Origin: Candidatus Krumholzibacteriia bacterium
Lineage (GTDB): Bacteria > Krumholzibacteriota > Krumholzibacteriia > LZORAL124-64-63
Assembly: GCA_016744275.1 (NCBI GenBank)
Contig: JADGEP010000115.1
Location: 1-9,805 of the forward strand
Reading direction: 5' to 3'
Length of the DNA: 9,805 nucleotides
The first letter of the stretch is position 1. Each line of letters starts with the position of its first letter. This document shows, piece by piece, positions 1 to 6,416 of the stretch. Below the pieces are notes generated by a model. It was not told where the DNA came from. It worked only from the letters and a program-made list of their open reading frames with translations, and did no database searches. The position numbers were made by a program, and so were the translations under genes.

Positions 1-974
1 CCGCCGAGTATGTGCAAGGTGTCCTGTCGGGCGACCGCACTTTGTTGGCGCGAGCGATCACCCTGATCGAATCCAACGCGCTCAATCATCAGTCCCAGGC
101 CCAGGAAGTTTTGACGGCTTTGCTGCCCCAACGGAAACCGTCCATGCGGGTGGGCATCACCGGTGTGCCCGGTGCGGGCAAAAGCACGTTCATCGAAAAC
201 CTGGGCGGGCAATTGACCGCCGCCGGACACAAGGTCGCCGTGCTGGCGGTCGATCCCAGCTCCAGCGTCACTGGAGGTTCCATTCTGGGCGACAAGACCC
301 GGATGGAGAAACTGGCCACCGATGCCAACGCATTCATCCGGCCCTCGCCTACGGCGGGCACCCTGGGCGGCGTGGCCCGCAAAACCCGCGAATCCATTGT
401 ACTGTTCGAGGCGGCCGGGTACGATGTGATCCTGGTCGAAACCGTCGGGGTGGGGCAGAGCGAGGTTCAAGTCCGCTCGATGGTGGACATGTTCCTGTTG
501 GTCCTGCTGGCCGGCGCCGGCGATGAGTTGCAGGGCATCAAGAAGGGCGTGGTGGAGATTGCCGACGCGATCATCATCAACAAGGCCGATGGTCCCGGGT
601 TGAAAGCGGCCGAGATGGCGCGCTCCGAGTTCGAACGGGTGCTGCACTATTTGCGCCCCGCGACCTCCGGTTGGACAACCCAGGCCCGAGCCTGCAGTGC
701 CTTGAAGGGCAAAGGCGTGGCCGATATCTGGGACATGGTTACCAAATTTTCGAAGCAGACACGTGAGTCTGGCCAATTTGAGACACGCCGCAATGAGCAG
801 GAAATCATGTGGGTGCGTTCGTTGGTGACCGAGGGATTGGCCGATCGTTTTGCCGAGCATGCGGGGGTGGCGGCAGTGCGGGCCGAGATGGAGGAAAAGG
901 TGGCTCGGGGCGAATTGCCGGCTACGGTGGTGGCGGCCCGGCTCTTGGATCTGTTCAGCAAACCCACCCCCTGA
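1..974 (+). CDS. meaB: Methylmalonyl-CoA mutase-associated GTPase MeaB (5' end outside window)
   Basis: P-loop G3E-type GTPase of the MeaB/ArgK family. In known members it binds methylmalonyl-CoA mutase in the cytoplasm, gates adenosylcobalamin loading and protects the enzyme from inactivation. Counting from the first possible start codon (GTG at 12), the Walker A GVPGAGKST is at residues 51-59, the family block starting DPSSSVTGG and ending LGDKTR at 81-97, ETVGVGQSE at 143-151 and the guanine-specificity NKAD at 190-193. The frame stays open to base 3 (Ala-Glu-Tyr before the GTG), and MeaB proteins usually have a few residues such as (E)xYVQGVL before this point. The true start is therefore probably just upstream, and GTG 12 is probably internal; only a handful of residues should be missing. 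The mutase genes that often lie near meaB are not in the window. Family assignment is very secure. Confidence 0.95.
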   Translation, partial: AEYVQGVLSGDRTLLARAITLIESNALNHQSQAQEVLTALLPQRKPSMRVGITGVPGAGKSTFIENLGGQLTAAGHKVAVLAVDPSSSVTGGSILGDKTRMEKLATDANAFIRPSPTAGTLGGVARKTRESIVLFEAAGYDVILVETVGVGQSEVQVRSMVDMFLLVLLAGAGDELQGIKKGVVEIADAIIINKADGPGLKAAEMARSEFERVLHYLRPATSGWTTQARACSALKGKGVADIWDMVTKFSKQTRESGQFETRRNEQEIMWVRSLVTEGLADRFAEHAGVAAVRAEMEEKVARGELPATVVAARLLDLFSKPTP

Positions 975-991
975 TTTTTTGACAAAATCAG
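971..991 (+). other. Short AT-rich hairpin overlapping the meaB stop codon
   Basis: CTGATTTT (971-978) and AAAATCAG (984-991) are a perfect 8-bp inverted repeat around the loop TTGAC, and the stop codon TGA (972-974) lies in the left arm. The right arm is followed at once by AAAGGG, which serves as ribosome binding site for the next gene. The stem is AT-rich and no T-run follows, so it is a poor intrinsic terminator. It might modulate translation or mRNA decay between the two genes, or be chance. Confidence 0.3.
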
Positions 992-1004
992 AAAGGGTTC
1001 GGTT

Positions 1005-1730
1005 ATGGCTTCTCAGCAATCGGTGGCTTCATTGCGCGATGTGGTGCCCGCCGCTTGGCGGGTCTTTCGAAACCACCACCGCTGGGCGGTGGCGACGTCA
1101 CTTCTGATTGGTCTGCCTCTGAATCTCTTCTTGATCCTGAATTATGCTGCCGACAGTTGGGGGCCCACCGAACGCACCAGTTTTATAGTGGTGATTTACC
1201 CCATAGTCGCCGCCTTTGTATCGGTGGGCTATGGGCTCGCCTGCTATCTGGTCGAAACCGAAAGGCGTCAGGAGCAGCCGGGCTCGGGCCTCTTGGTGAC
1301 CCGGACTATCATGGGATGTTACCGCGCCATCGGGACCCAGATGCTGGTATTCCTCGCGATTTCGTGGGCGATGACTTGCTTTCTATTGCCCGGATTGATG
1401 CTGGCGGTTTTCCTGGTTTTTGCGATGCCAGCCTTTGTCAGCGATGGGCAGAGCGGCGACCGGGCCTTCGTGCGCAGCTACCGTGTTGTGAGCCAGGATT
1501 TTTGGCGCTACCTGGGAAGGATTCTCGGGCTGGGGCTGGGGTGGATCGCTTGCGGCGTGGCATCCCTTTTTCTGTGGTTGCAGTTGCCAGATGACCTGGT
1601 TTTTGGGTTGGTCGCCACCATCCCAATGAATCTTGGTGGATTTTTTGCGGCCCTTTGCCTTGCGGAGCTGTACCTGCAATCGACTGATAGGCTTCCGGGT
1701 CAATTTGTGGCCGACAAATCCGAGTATTAG
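1005..1730 (+). CDS. Polytopic inner-membrane protein of unknown function
   Basis: A 241-residue protein dominated by hydrophobic segments. Likely membrane helices are at about 28-47, 59-83, 110-126, 127-146, 170-192 and 197-225, giving five or six spans. There is no signal peptide and no catalytic motif. The loop around 143-170 (AFVSDGQSGDRAFVRSYRVV, then QDFWRY) resembles the 'alpha-helical membrane domain' proteins (YciC/DUF975-like or the GDPD membrane-domain superfamily), in which a Pro-containing helix is followed by an amphipathic segment with RS(w) and F/W-W. I make that link from memory and only weakly. ATG 1005 is supported by AAAGGG at 992-997, seven bases upstream. It lies 30 bp after meaB on the same strand and may be co-transcribed with it, but nothing in the sequence ties it to cobalamin or propionate metabolism. 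The frame is intact, with codon use like its neighbours. Confidence 0.8.
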   Translation: MASQQSVASLRDVVPAAWRVFRNHHRWAVATSLLIGLPLNLFLILNYAADSWGPTERTSFIVVIYPIVAAFVSVGYGLACYLVETERRQEQPGSGLLVTRTIMGCYRAIGTQMLVFLAISWAMTCFLLPGLMLAVFLVFAMPAFVSDGQSGDRAFVRSYRVVSQDFWRYLGRILGLGLGWIACGVASLFLWLQLPDDLVFGLVATIPMNLGGFFAALCLAELYLQSTDRLPGQFVADKSEY

Positions 1731-1907
1731 GTTCTGCTGTCGCCGGCGATCCACCTCCCGGCCGGTTGCCGATTCATATCATTTATCTCGGGTGTTTTTC
1801 ACCATTGAGCCTTGGTTCGCGTATTCGTTTCCCGTTTCTATGTGACGGCCCATCCCGGGGTCCGCGCCTGGATTCTCGCCCGAAAAATCAGCATAGAAGA
1901 AGACGAT

Positions 1908-2024
1908 ATGAATTCTACGCGCGCTTCGATCACTTTCGCTTTTGGTATCATTTCGCGAGATTTCTGCTCCCCGAATCGAACCCTCAAGGGCGAGCTGGCA
2001 CGCCTGGAAGCGTTGACGCTCTAG
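1908..2024 (+). CDS. Possible 38-codon small ORF, doubtful
   Basis: ATG at 1908 opens a frame of 38 codons ending at TAG 2022-2024, preceded by the purine-rich GAAGAAG about five bases upstream, which could act as a weak ribosome binding site. The predicted peptide has a short hydrophobic stretch (SITFAFGII) and a charged C-terminal half (LKGELARLEAL) that could form a helix. There is no homology I recognise. It is listed because it is the only frame in the gap with an ATG and a plausible upstream purine run; it is more likely non-coding than real. Confidence 0.12.
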   Translation: MNSTRASITFAFGIISRDFCSPNRTLKGELARLEALTL

Positions 2025-2171
2025 GTCGACGGGTCCGGGTGCCGGTTGCGCTGTTCGGCGGCCAAATCATTGGTTTTATTCGATTTTGAACTCCAAAACC
2101 TGCTTTGAGACTGGATGCGGACGGCGATTGGGGTTAGATTGGCGCCCACGCATTCCACCCAAACCGAACCC

Positions 2172-2175
2172 GAGG
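2172..2175 (+). promoter_or_regulatory. Ribosome binding site fixing the cysS start
   Basis: GAGG lies six bases upstream of ATG 2182. The longer open frame reaches back to a TTG at 2086, but those 32 extra codons lack a ribosome binding site and do not look like a CysRS N-terminus, whereas from ATG 2182 the protein begins in the usual family way shortly before the CCGPTVY motif. Confidence 0.7.
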
Positions 2176-2181
2176 ATTCTC

Positions 2182-3780
2182 ATGAGCCAGACGCCGATCA
2201 CTCTCTTTGACACCCTGACGGGGCAAAAGACGCAATTGCAAACCCTTGAGCCCGGCAAATGTGGCGTCTATTGCTGTGGTCCGACGGTGTATGGCCTGAG
2301 CCATCTGGGCAACGCGCGGGCCGCCTTGGTGCCCGACGTGATGGTGCGCTTTCTGCGCTACGCCGGCTATGAAGTGAAGTACGTGCGCAACATCACCGAC
2401 ATCGATGACAAGATCATCCAGCGCAGTCAGGAAGAAGGCCTGCCGGCCCAGGAAGTGGCCGATAAATACGCGGCCGAATACAAGAGCGACATGGCGGCCC
2501 TGAATCTGCTCGAGCCCGACGTCACCCCGCGAGTGAGCGACCATGTGCCCCAGATCATCGCCCTGGTTCAGGACCTGATCGACAAAGGCCTGGCCTATGA
2601 TGTCAGTGGCGATGTGTTCTATCGTGTGAAAGCATTTGATGGCTACGGCAAGTTGAGCAAGCGCAACGTGGACGAGATGATTGAGAGCGCGGGCAGCCGC
2701 GTGGATGTGGACGAACGCAAAGAAACGCCGCTGGATTTTGCGCTGTGGAAGTCGGCCAAGCCCGGCGAGCCTGCCTGGGATAGCCCGTGGGGGCCGGGGC
2801 GTCCGGGATGGCACATCGAGTGCTCGGCCATGAGCAGCACCCACCTGGGCGATTGCTTCGACATTCACGGTGGCGGGCGTGATCTGATTTTCCCGCATCA
2901 CGAAAACGAGATCGCCCAGAGCCAAGGCGCCCACGGTGAAGACACCTTCAGCAAGTATTGGGTGCACAATGGGTTCATCGATTTTGCGGGCGAGAAAATG
3001 TCCAAATCGTTGGGCAACTTCTTCACCACTCGTGAGATCATCAATCTCTACGATCCCGAGTCGGTGCGGTACTTTCTGCTGACGGTGCACTACCGCAGTG
3101 GGCTGAATTTTGAAATTGAAGTGACTTGCCCTGCATGTGATGTGCAGATGGACAAAGACCAGCAGGAAAGCGGACAGTGCGGTTGCGGAGTAACGACCGG
3201 GCGTGATGAATTGCGTCAGCAAGTGCGCTTTCCCGGCCTTGAAGAAGCAGACGAACGGCTGGCCTATATCTACAAGACACTGTCGGGTGCCAAACGCTTC
3301 CTGGCCACGGCCAAAAAACCCGGTGATGGAGCTGCTGGCGAAGATGCCGTCCTGGAAAATGTGGCGGGCATGTTGATGACTTTTGTGGTGCACATGCAGA
3401 ATGATTTTAATACCAGCGGTGGCCTCGGAGCGCTGAGCAAACCCCTGGCCGAGGTCAACGGCCTGTTGGATTCGGGAAAAGGCGTGAGCAAAGCCACGCG
3501 GTACCTGACCCTGGAAAAATTCGTTGAGGGCATGGCCGTCGTGGCTGAAATCCTGGGTTGTTTTGGGCAGGATCCCAATGCATGGCTGATCGGCCGTCGG
3601 GATATGAAGGCGGCCCGGATGGGATTGGATCTGGCCCGGGTCGACGACTTGGTGGCAGCACGGGTCTTGGCCCGACAGGAGAAGGATTGGGATGCGGCCG
3701 ACCGTATTCGTGGAGAATTAGACGAGCTCGGTGTTGGGGTGCAAGATGGCCCCGATGGCTCCGTCTGGGATTTTCAATAG
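2182..3780 (+). CDS. cysS: Cysteinyl-tRNA synthetase with an extra zinc-ribbon-like insert
   Basis: Class I aminoacyl-tRNA synthetase that charges tRNA-Cys with cysteine using ATP, in the cytoplasm. The 532-residue protein has CCGPTVY at 31-37, the HIGH-equivalent HLGN at 41-44, NITDIDDKI at 70-78, HGGGRDLIFPHHENEIAQS at 229-247 and KMSKS at 272-276. The catalytic zinc ligands expected from the E. coli enzyme are present: Cys32, Cys214, His239 and Glu243. It is longer than the roughly 460-residue E. coli enzyme. Much of the excess follows the KMSKS region, where the usual LNFxxE segment is interrupted by a stretch at about 314-342 with Cys316, Cys319, Cys333 and Cys335 (CxxC-X13-CxC). After that the family sequence resumes (FPGLEEADERLAYIY). 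The C-terminal half matches the DALR and tRNA-binding region. ATG 2182 is chosen over TTG 2086 because of the GAGG site. A 97-nt gap separates it from the importer genes. Confidence 0.95.
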   Translation: MSQTPITLFDTLTGQKTQLQTLEPGKCGVYCCGPTVYGLSHLGNARAALVPDVMVRFLRYAGYEVKYVRNITDIDDKIIQRSQEEGLPAQEVADKYAAEYKSDMAALNLLEPDVTPRVSDHVPQIIALVQDLIDKGLAYDVSGDVFYRVKAFDGYGKLSKRNVDEMIESAGSRVDVDERKETPLDFALWKSAKPGEPAWDSPWGPGRPGWHIECSAMSSTHLGDCFDIHGGGRDLIFPHHENEIAQSQGAHGEDTFSKYWVHNGFIDFAGEKMSKSLGNFFTTREIINLYDPESVRYFLLTVHYRSGLNFEIEVTCPACDVQMDKDQQESGQCGCGVTTGRDELRQQVRFPGLEEADERLAYIYKTLSGAKRFLATAKKPGDGAAGEDAVLENVAGMLMTFVVHMQNDFNTSGGLGALSKPLAEVNGLLDSGKGVSKATRYLTLEKFVEGMAVVAEILGCFGQDPNAWLIGRRDMKAARMGLDLARVDDLVAARVLARQEKDWDAADRIRGELDELGVGVQDGPDGSVWDFQ

Positions 3781-3804
3781 ACGCGGTGGTTGAGAAATCA
3801 ATGG

Positions 3805-3825
3805 GCCCGGCCCTTGTGGCTGGGC
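3805..3825 (+). terminator. GC-rich hairpin after cysS, possible weak terminator
   Basis: GCCCGGCC (3805-3812) pairs with GGCTGGGC (3818-3825) over a CTTGT loop: eight pairs with one G-U. It lies 24 bases after the cysS stop. Only TTCGCTGT follows, not a T-run, so intrinsic termination would be inefficient. It may instead protect the cysS mRNA end. Part of it overlaps the proposed promoter of the importer operon. Confidence 0.35.
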
Positions 3826-3842
3826 TTCGCTGTATCTAAAAT
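3814..3842 (+). promoter_or_regulatory. Candidate sigma70-type promoter of the ABC importer operon
   Basis: TTGTGG (3814-3819) and TAAAAT (3837-3842) are separated by exactly 17 bases. The -10 hexamer matches five of six consensus positions, the -35 only three of six. It would start transcription near 3849, about 30 nt before the first gene. The -35 box sits in the loop and right arm of the hairpin after cysS. Read-through from cysS is an alternative. Confidence 0.35.
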
Positions 3843-3877
3843 GGCCTGAATGCTTTACTCTGGAATAAAGGATGAAG

Positions 3878-4765
3878 ATGATGAAGATGATCAATCTCGG
3901 CTTTGTGGTGTTGGTGGCGGCAGTGTTGTTGACAGGTTGTGGTGGTGGCGATCAAGCGGCCGAGAAATCCGTATTGCGATTCACGGCCATTCCCGACCAA
4001 AACACCACCGAGTTGCAACAGCGGTTCGCCCCTTTTGCCGAGTATCTGGCCCGCGAGTTGGACGTTGAAGTGGAATATGTGCCGGCCCGCGACTACCAGG
4101 CTTCGGTGGAGATGTTCCGCAATGGAGACATCATGTTGGCCTGGTTTGGTGGTTTGACCGGTGTGCAAGCCCGGGTGGCGGTGCCCGGGGCCCGCGCCAT
4201 CGCTCAGGGTGAGGCCGATCCGAATTACTATTCCTACTTTATTGCCCATGGCGATACGCCCCTGAAGGCGAGCGAAGAATTCCCGGCAGAGATTGCCAGC
4301 CACACCTTCACCTTTGGTTCGGAAAGCTCGACCTCGGGCCGCCTGATGCCGGAGCATTTCATCAAGAACAACAGCGGCAAAACGCCGTCGGAGTTCTTTG
4401 CCCAACCATTCGGCTTTTCGGGCAGCCATGACAAGACTTGTGAGCTGGTAGAGGCGGGACGTTTCGAGGTGGGTGTGGTGAACTACAAGGTTTACGACCG
4501 CCGGGTGGCCGATGGCACCACTGATCCGGCCAAGTGTCGGGTCATCTGGACCACACCACACTACGCCGACTACAACTTCACGGCTCATCCGGGACTCGAG
4601 GCGAAATTTGGCGCCGGGTTCACAGACAAATTGCAGCAGGTACTGCTGGGAATTGAAGAGAGCGCATTGCTGGAAGCCTTGCCGCGGAAAAAACTGATCG
4701 CCGCCGAGAATGCCGAATTTGCGGGCATCGAAGCGGTGGCCCGTGAACTGGGTATGGTGCGCTGA
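3878..4765 (+). CDS. PhnD-family substrate-binding lipoprotein, putative selenate/phosphonate importer
   Basis: Periplasmic-binding protein of the phosphate/phosphite/phosphonate ABC superfamily, 295 residues from ATG 3878. The N-terminus is a lipoprotein signal: a hydrophobic run ending LLTGC with the lipidated Cys at about 21, then a short Gly-rich linker. The mature part shows LRFTAIPDQNTTELQQRFAP, AWFGG at 88-92, SSTSG at 150-154 followed by RLMP, SGSHD at 181-185 and YADYN at 229-233. This combination resembles, from memory, the clade databases call 'putative selenate ABC transporter substrate-binding protein' (TIGR04553) more than true PhnD. The ligand is not provable from sequence; phosphonate, phosphite or another oxyanion remains possible. 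The start is ambiguous: ATGs occur at 3872, 3878, 3881 and 3887. AAAGG at 3867-3871 is too close to 3872 but well spaced for 3878 or 3881. The stop abuts the GTG of the ATPase gene. Confidence 0.87.
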   Translation: MMKMINLGFVVLVAAVLLTGCGGGDQAAEKSVLRFTAIPDQNTTELQQRFAPFAEYLARELDVEVEYVPARDYQASVEMFRNGDIMLAWFGGLTGVQARVAVPGARAIAQGEADPNYYSYFIAHGDTPLKASEEFPAEIASHTFTFGSESSTSGRLMPEHFIKNNSGKTPSEFFAQPFGFSGSHDKTCELVEAGRFEVGVVNYKVYDRRVADGTTDPAKCRVIWTTPHYADYNFTAHPGLEAKFGAGFTDKLQQVLLGIEESALLEALPRKKLIAAENAEFAGIEAVARELGMVR

Positions 4766-5545
4766 GTGTCCTTGACCCTTTCACATGGTGGATTTGAGCT
4801 GCAAAACGCCACGGTGTTGTATGGCGCCGTGGCGGCCCTGCAGGATGTGTCGTTGTCGGTGGCGTCGGGTGAGTCGGTGGCTTTGGTTGGGCCCAGCGGG
4901 GCCGGTAAAACATCCTTGTTGCGGCTGCTGAACGGAGCGGTGGTGCCCCAACTGGGCACCGTTGAAGTGGCGGGGGCTTCTTTGGCTGAGCTGTCATCTG
5001 GCGACCTGCGACGGTTGCGATCGCGCATTGGCATGGTGCCGCAGGATCTGCGGTTGGTGCCCAATTTGCGGGTCTCGCAAAACGTGATGAGTGGCCGCCT
5101 GGGGCAATTGTCTCTGTGGCAATCGGCGCGGTTGTTTTTGAAGCCTGCGGCGGCAGAACTGGAAGACGTGCACCAATTGTTGGAGCGCGTAGGCATTGCC
5201 GACCAGATGTACCAACGGGTTGACCGTTTGTCCGGTGGGCAGGCCCAACGGGTGGCCATTGCGCGGGCCTTGCACCAATCCCCGCGCATGCTTTTGGCCG
5301 ACGAACCGGTCGCCAGCGTGGACCCGACTCGGGCTGCGGCCCTACTGGAATTGTTGACGAGCGTTTGTGCCGAAGAGGGCCTGACCTTGGTGGTCAGCCT
5401 GCACAGCCCGGAGCTGGCGCGGCGCCATTTTTCGCGTCTGGTGGGTCTGCGTGGAGGGCGCATCGCTTTTGACTCGGCCTCCAGAGACGTGACCGATCAG
5501 CAGTTGACCGACCTCTATGAGCTGGAGGCCGACCGTGAGCTTTGA
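4766..5545 (+). CDS. ABC importer ATP-binding protein, PhnC-like
   Basis: Cytoplasmic nucleotide-binding subunit that powers the importer encoded by its neighbours; 259 residues, the usual size for PhnC-type ATPases. All ABC motifs are intact: Walker A GPSGAGKT at 42-49, Q-loop Gln93 (VPQDLRL), signature LSGGQ at 155-159, Walker B and D-loop region RMLLADEP at 174-181 followed by ASVDP, and switch His213 (SLHS). The segment between Q-loop and signature (NLRVSQNVMSGRLGQLSLWQS) is typical of the phosphonate-importer branch. It starts at GTG 4766, directly after the TGA of the binding-protein gene (zero bases between), with no evident Shine-Dalgarno, so translation is probably coupled to the upstream gene. 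Its 3' end overlaps the first permease gene by 11 bases. Confidence 0.93.
   Translation: MSLTLSHGGFELQNATVLYGAVAALQDVSLSVASGESVALVGPSGAGKTSLLRLLNGAVVPQLGTVEVAGASLAELSSGDLRRLRSRIGMVPQDLRLVPNLRVSQNVMSGRLGQLSLWQSARLFLKPAAAELEDVHQLLERVGIADQMYQRVDRLSGGQAQRVAIARALHQSPRMLLADEPVASVDPTRAAALLELLTSVCAEEGLTLVVSLHSPELARRHFSRLVGLRGGRIAFDSASRDVTDQQLTDLYELEADREL
5524..5528 (+). promoter_or_regulatory. Ribosome binding site that fixes the first permease start
   Basis: A perfect GGAGG inside the end of the ATPase gene lies six bases before GTG 5535. The longer frame from ATG 5517 would place this site inside the coding region and has no comparable site of its own, so GTG 5535 is preferred. Confidence 0.7.
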
Positions 5546-6416
5546 ACGGCGACCAGGGCCTGGTGCAGGCTCGGCGTCCGGTCTGAAGCCGGGCTCCAGG
5601 CTGGGTTCGCTGGGCACGGCGGGCGTTGTTCTGGGGGCATTGCTATTGGCGGGAATTTGGGCCGCGTGGCACCTGCGGCTTGAGCCGGGACAGCTGTTGC
5701 CCGGCCGTGGTGGGTGGCAATTGGCAGCGGATTTTTTTGGCAGCGCCCTGCGCCCAGCCTGGCAGTTTGAAGGCTCTTTTCAGGGCAGCGGCAGTTCCTC
5801 GTTGCCGGCTCAGGCGTTGCGGGCCGCTGGCACAACGGTCATCTTCGCGGCCACCTCACTTTCGCTGGCTTTGATCGGCGGCCTTCTCCTCGGATTCCTC
5901 AGTTCATTCAGCCTGATGCGAGGCCGCTTTCTACGCCTGGTGGTGGCGCCGGCGCGGCTGTTGGCGAACCTGCTGCGCTCGGTGCACGAGCTTATCTGGG
6001 CGGTGCTGTTATTGGCGGCTTTTGGCCTCGGGCATCTGGTGGCCGTGATCGCCATCGCCTTGCCCTACGCCGGTACCCTGGCCAAGATCTTTGCAGACAT
6101 GATGGACGAAGCCCCGGACGATGCCGCCGATGCCCTGGAAATGGCGGGCGCCTCACCGGTGCAGCGCTTCGTTTTTGGCATCCTGCCGCGAGCGCTGCCC
6201 GACATGACGGCCTACACTTTTTATCGATTCGAGTGCGCGCTGCGTTCGTCAGCGGTGCTGGGCTTTTTCGGCTTTCCCACGCTTGGGTATTACATCGCGG
6301 CGTCTTTTGAAAATCTCTATTACGGCGAAGTCTGGACCTATCTGTATGTCCTGCTGGCCCTGATCCTGGCTGTGGATTGGTGGAGCGGCCGCCTGCGGCA
6401 GGAGCTGGTCTCATGA
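5535..6416 (+). CDS. PhnE-like ABC importer permease, first of two
   Basis: Integral membrane subunit of the importer, 293 residues from GTG 5535. It has a cytoplasmic Arg/Pro/Gly-rich N-terminus, a membrane helix at about 28-46, a periplasmic segment, then the BPD_transp_1 permease domain from about 95 to the end. Hydrophobic segments lie near 104-124, 132-143, 151-181 and 264-281. The EAA-type loop that contacts the ATPase is the stretch DALEMAGASPVQRFVFGILP at about 199-218. The family-typical VHELIWA, YRFE and SSAVLGFFG motifs are present. It overlaps the ATPase gene by 11 bases and the second permease by four (ATGA). It is clearly paralogous to that second permease, so the two probably form a heterodimeric channel. 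The function follows from the family and the operon; the transported substrate is inferred only. Confidence 0.9.
   Translation: MSFERRPGPGAGSASGLKPGSRLGSLGTAGVVLGALLLAGIWAAWHLRLEPGQLLPGRGGWQLAADFFGSALRPAWQFEGSFQGSGSSSLPAQALRAAGTTVIFAATSLSLALIGGLLLGFLSSFSLMRGRFLRLVVAPARLLANLLRSVHELIWAVLLLAAFGLGHLVAVIAIALPYAGTLAKIFADMMDEAPDDAADALEMAGASPVQRFVFGILPRALPDMTAYTFYRFECALRSSAVLGFFGFPTLGYYIAASFENLYYGEVWTYLYVLLALILAVDWWSGRLRQELVS
6400..6404 (+). promoter_or_regulatory. Ribosome binding site fixing the second permease start
   Basis: AGGAG eight bases upstream of ATG 6413. The frame is open further upstream to 6377, but only with a non-ATG start and no site, and it would extend the overlap with the preceding gene. 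The ATGA stop/start overlap is typical of coupled translation. Confidence 0.65.

Larger units (their letters stand above)
1731..2181. other. About 450-nt intergenic stretch before cysS, no convincing gene
   Basis: This stretch is less GC-rich than the flanking genes, particularly around 1765-1990. Open frames in it (for example 1766-2089) start without a ribosome binding site, and their translations show no recognisable domain, only Arg/Phe-rich low-complexity sequence typical of non-coding frames. I found no tRNA cloverleaf, no T-box-like element and no strong intrinsic terminator. The only local dyads are small: AGCG-TTGA-CGCT near 2009-2020 and CCGG-GTG-CCGG near 2033-2043. It presumably holds the 3' untranslated end of the upstream membrane-protein gene and the promoter of cysS, but I could not place a clear -35/-10 pair. 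Confidence 0.5.

Noticed and set aside
1076..1092. CCACCGC/GCGGTGG inverted repeat with a 3-base loop in the membrane-protein gene
   Set aside because: Seven pairs within coding sequence of a GC-rich genome is within chance expectation, and codons fully account for it.
2086..2181. Upstream extension of cysS to TTG 2086
   Set aside because: No ribosome binding site at the TTG and no family-like sequence in the 32 extra codons; ATG 2182 has GAGG at proper spacing.
1731..2181. tRNA, T-box riboswitch or CRISPR in the gap before cysS
   Set aside because: No cloverleaf, no T-box consensus and no regularly spaced repeats could be found.
2134..3393. Long minus-strand open frame (419 codons) opposite cysS
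   Set aside because: It lies wholly antisense to an unmistakable CysRS, its translation is His/Arg/Ala-rich without any domain, and such frames are common opposite GC-rich genes.
5517..5534. ATG 5517 as the first permease start
   Set aside because: No ribosome binding site of its own, and the strong GGAGG at 5524-5528 would be internal; GTG 5535 is better placed.
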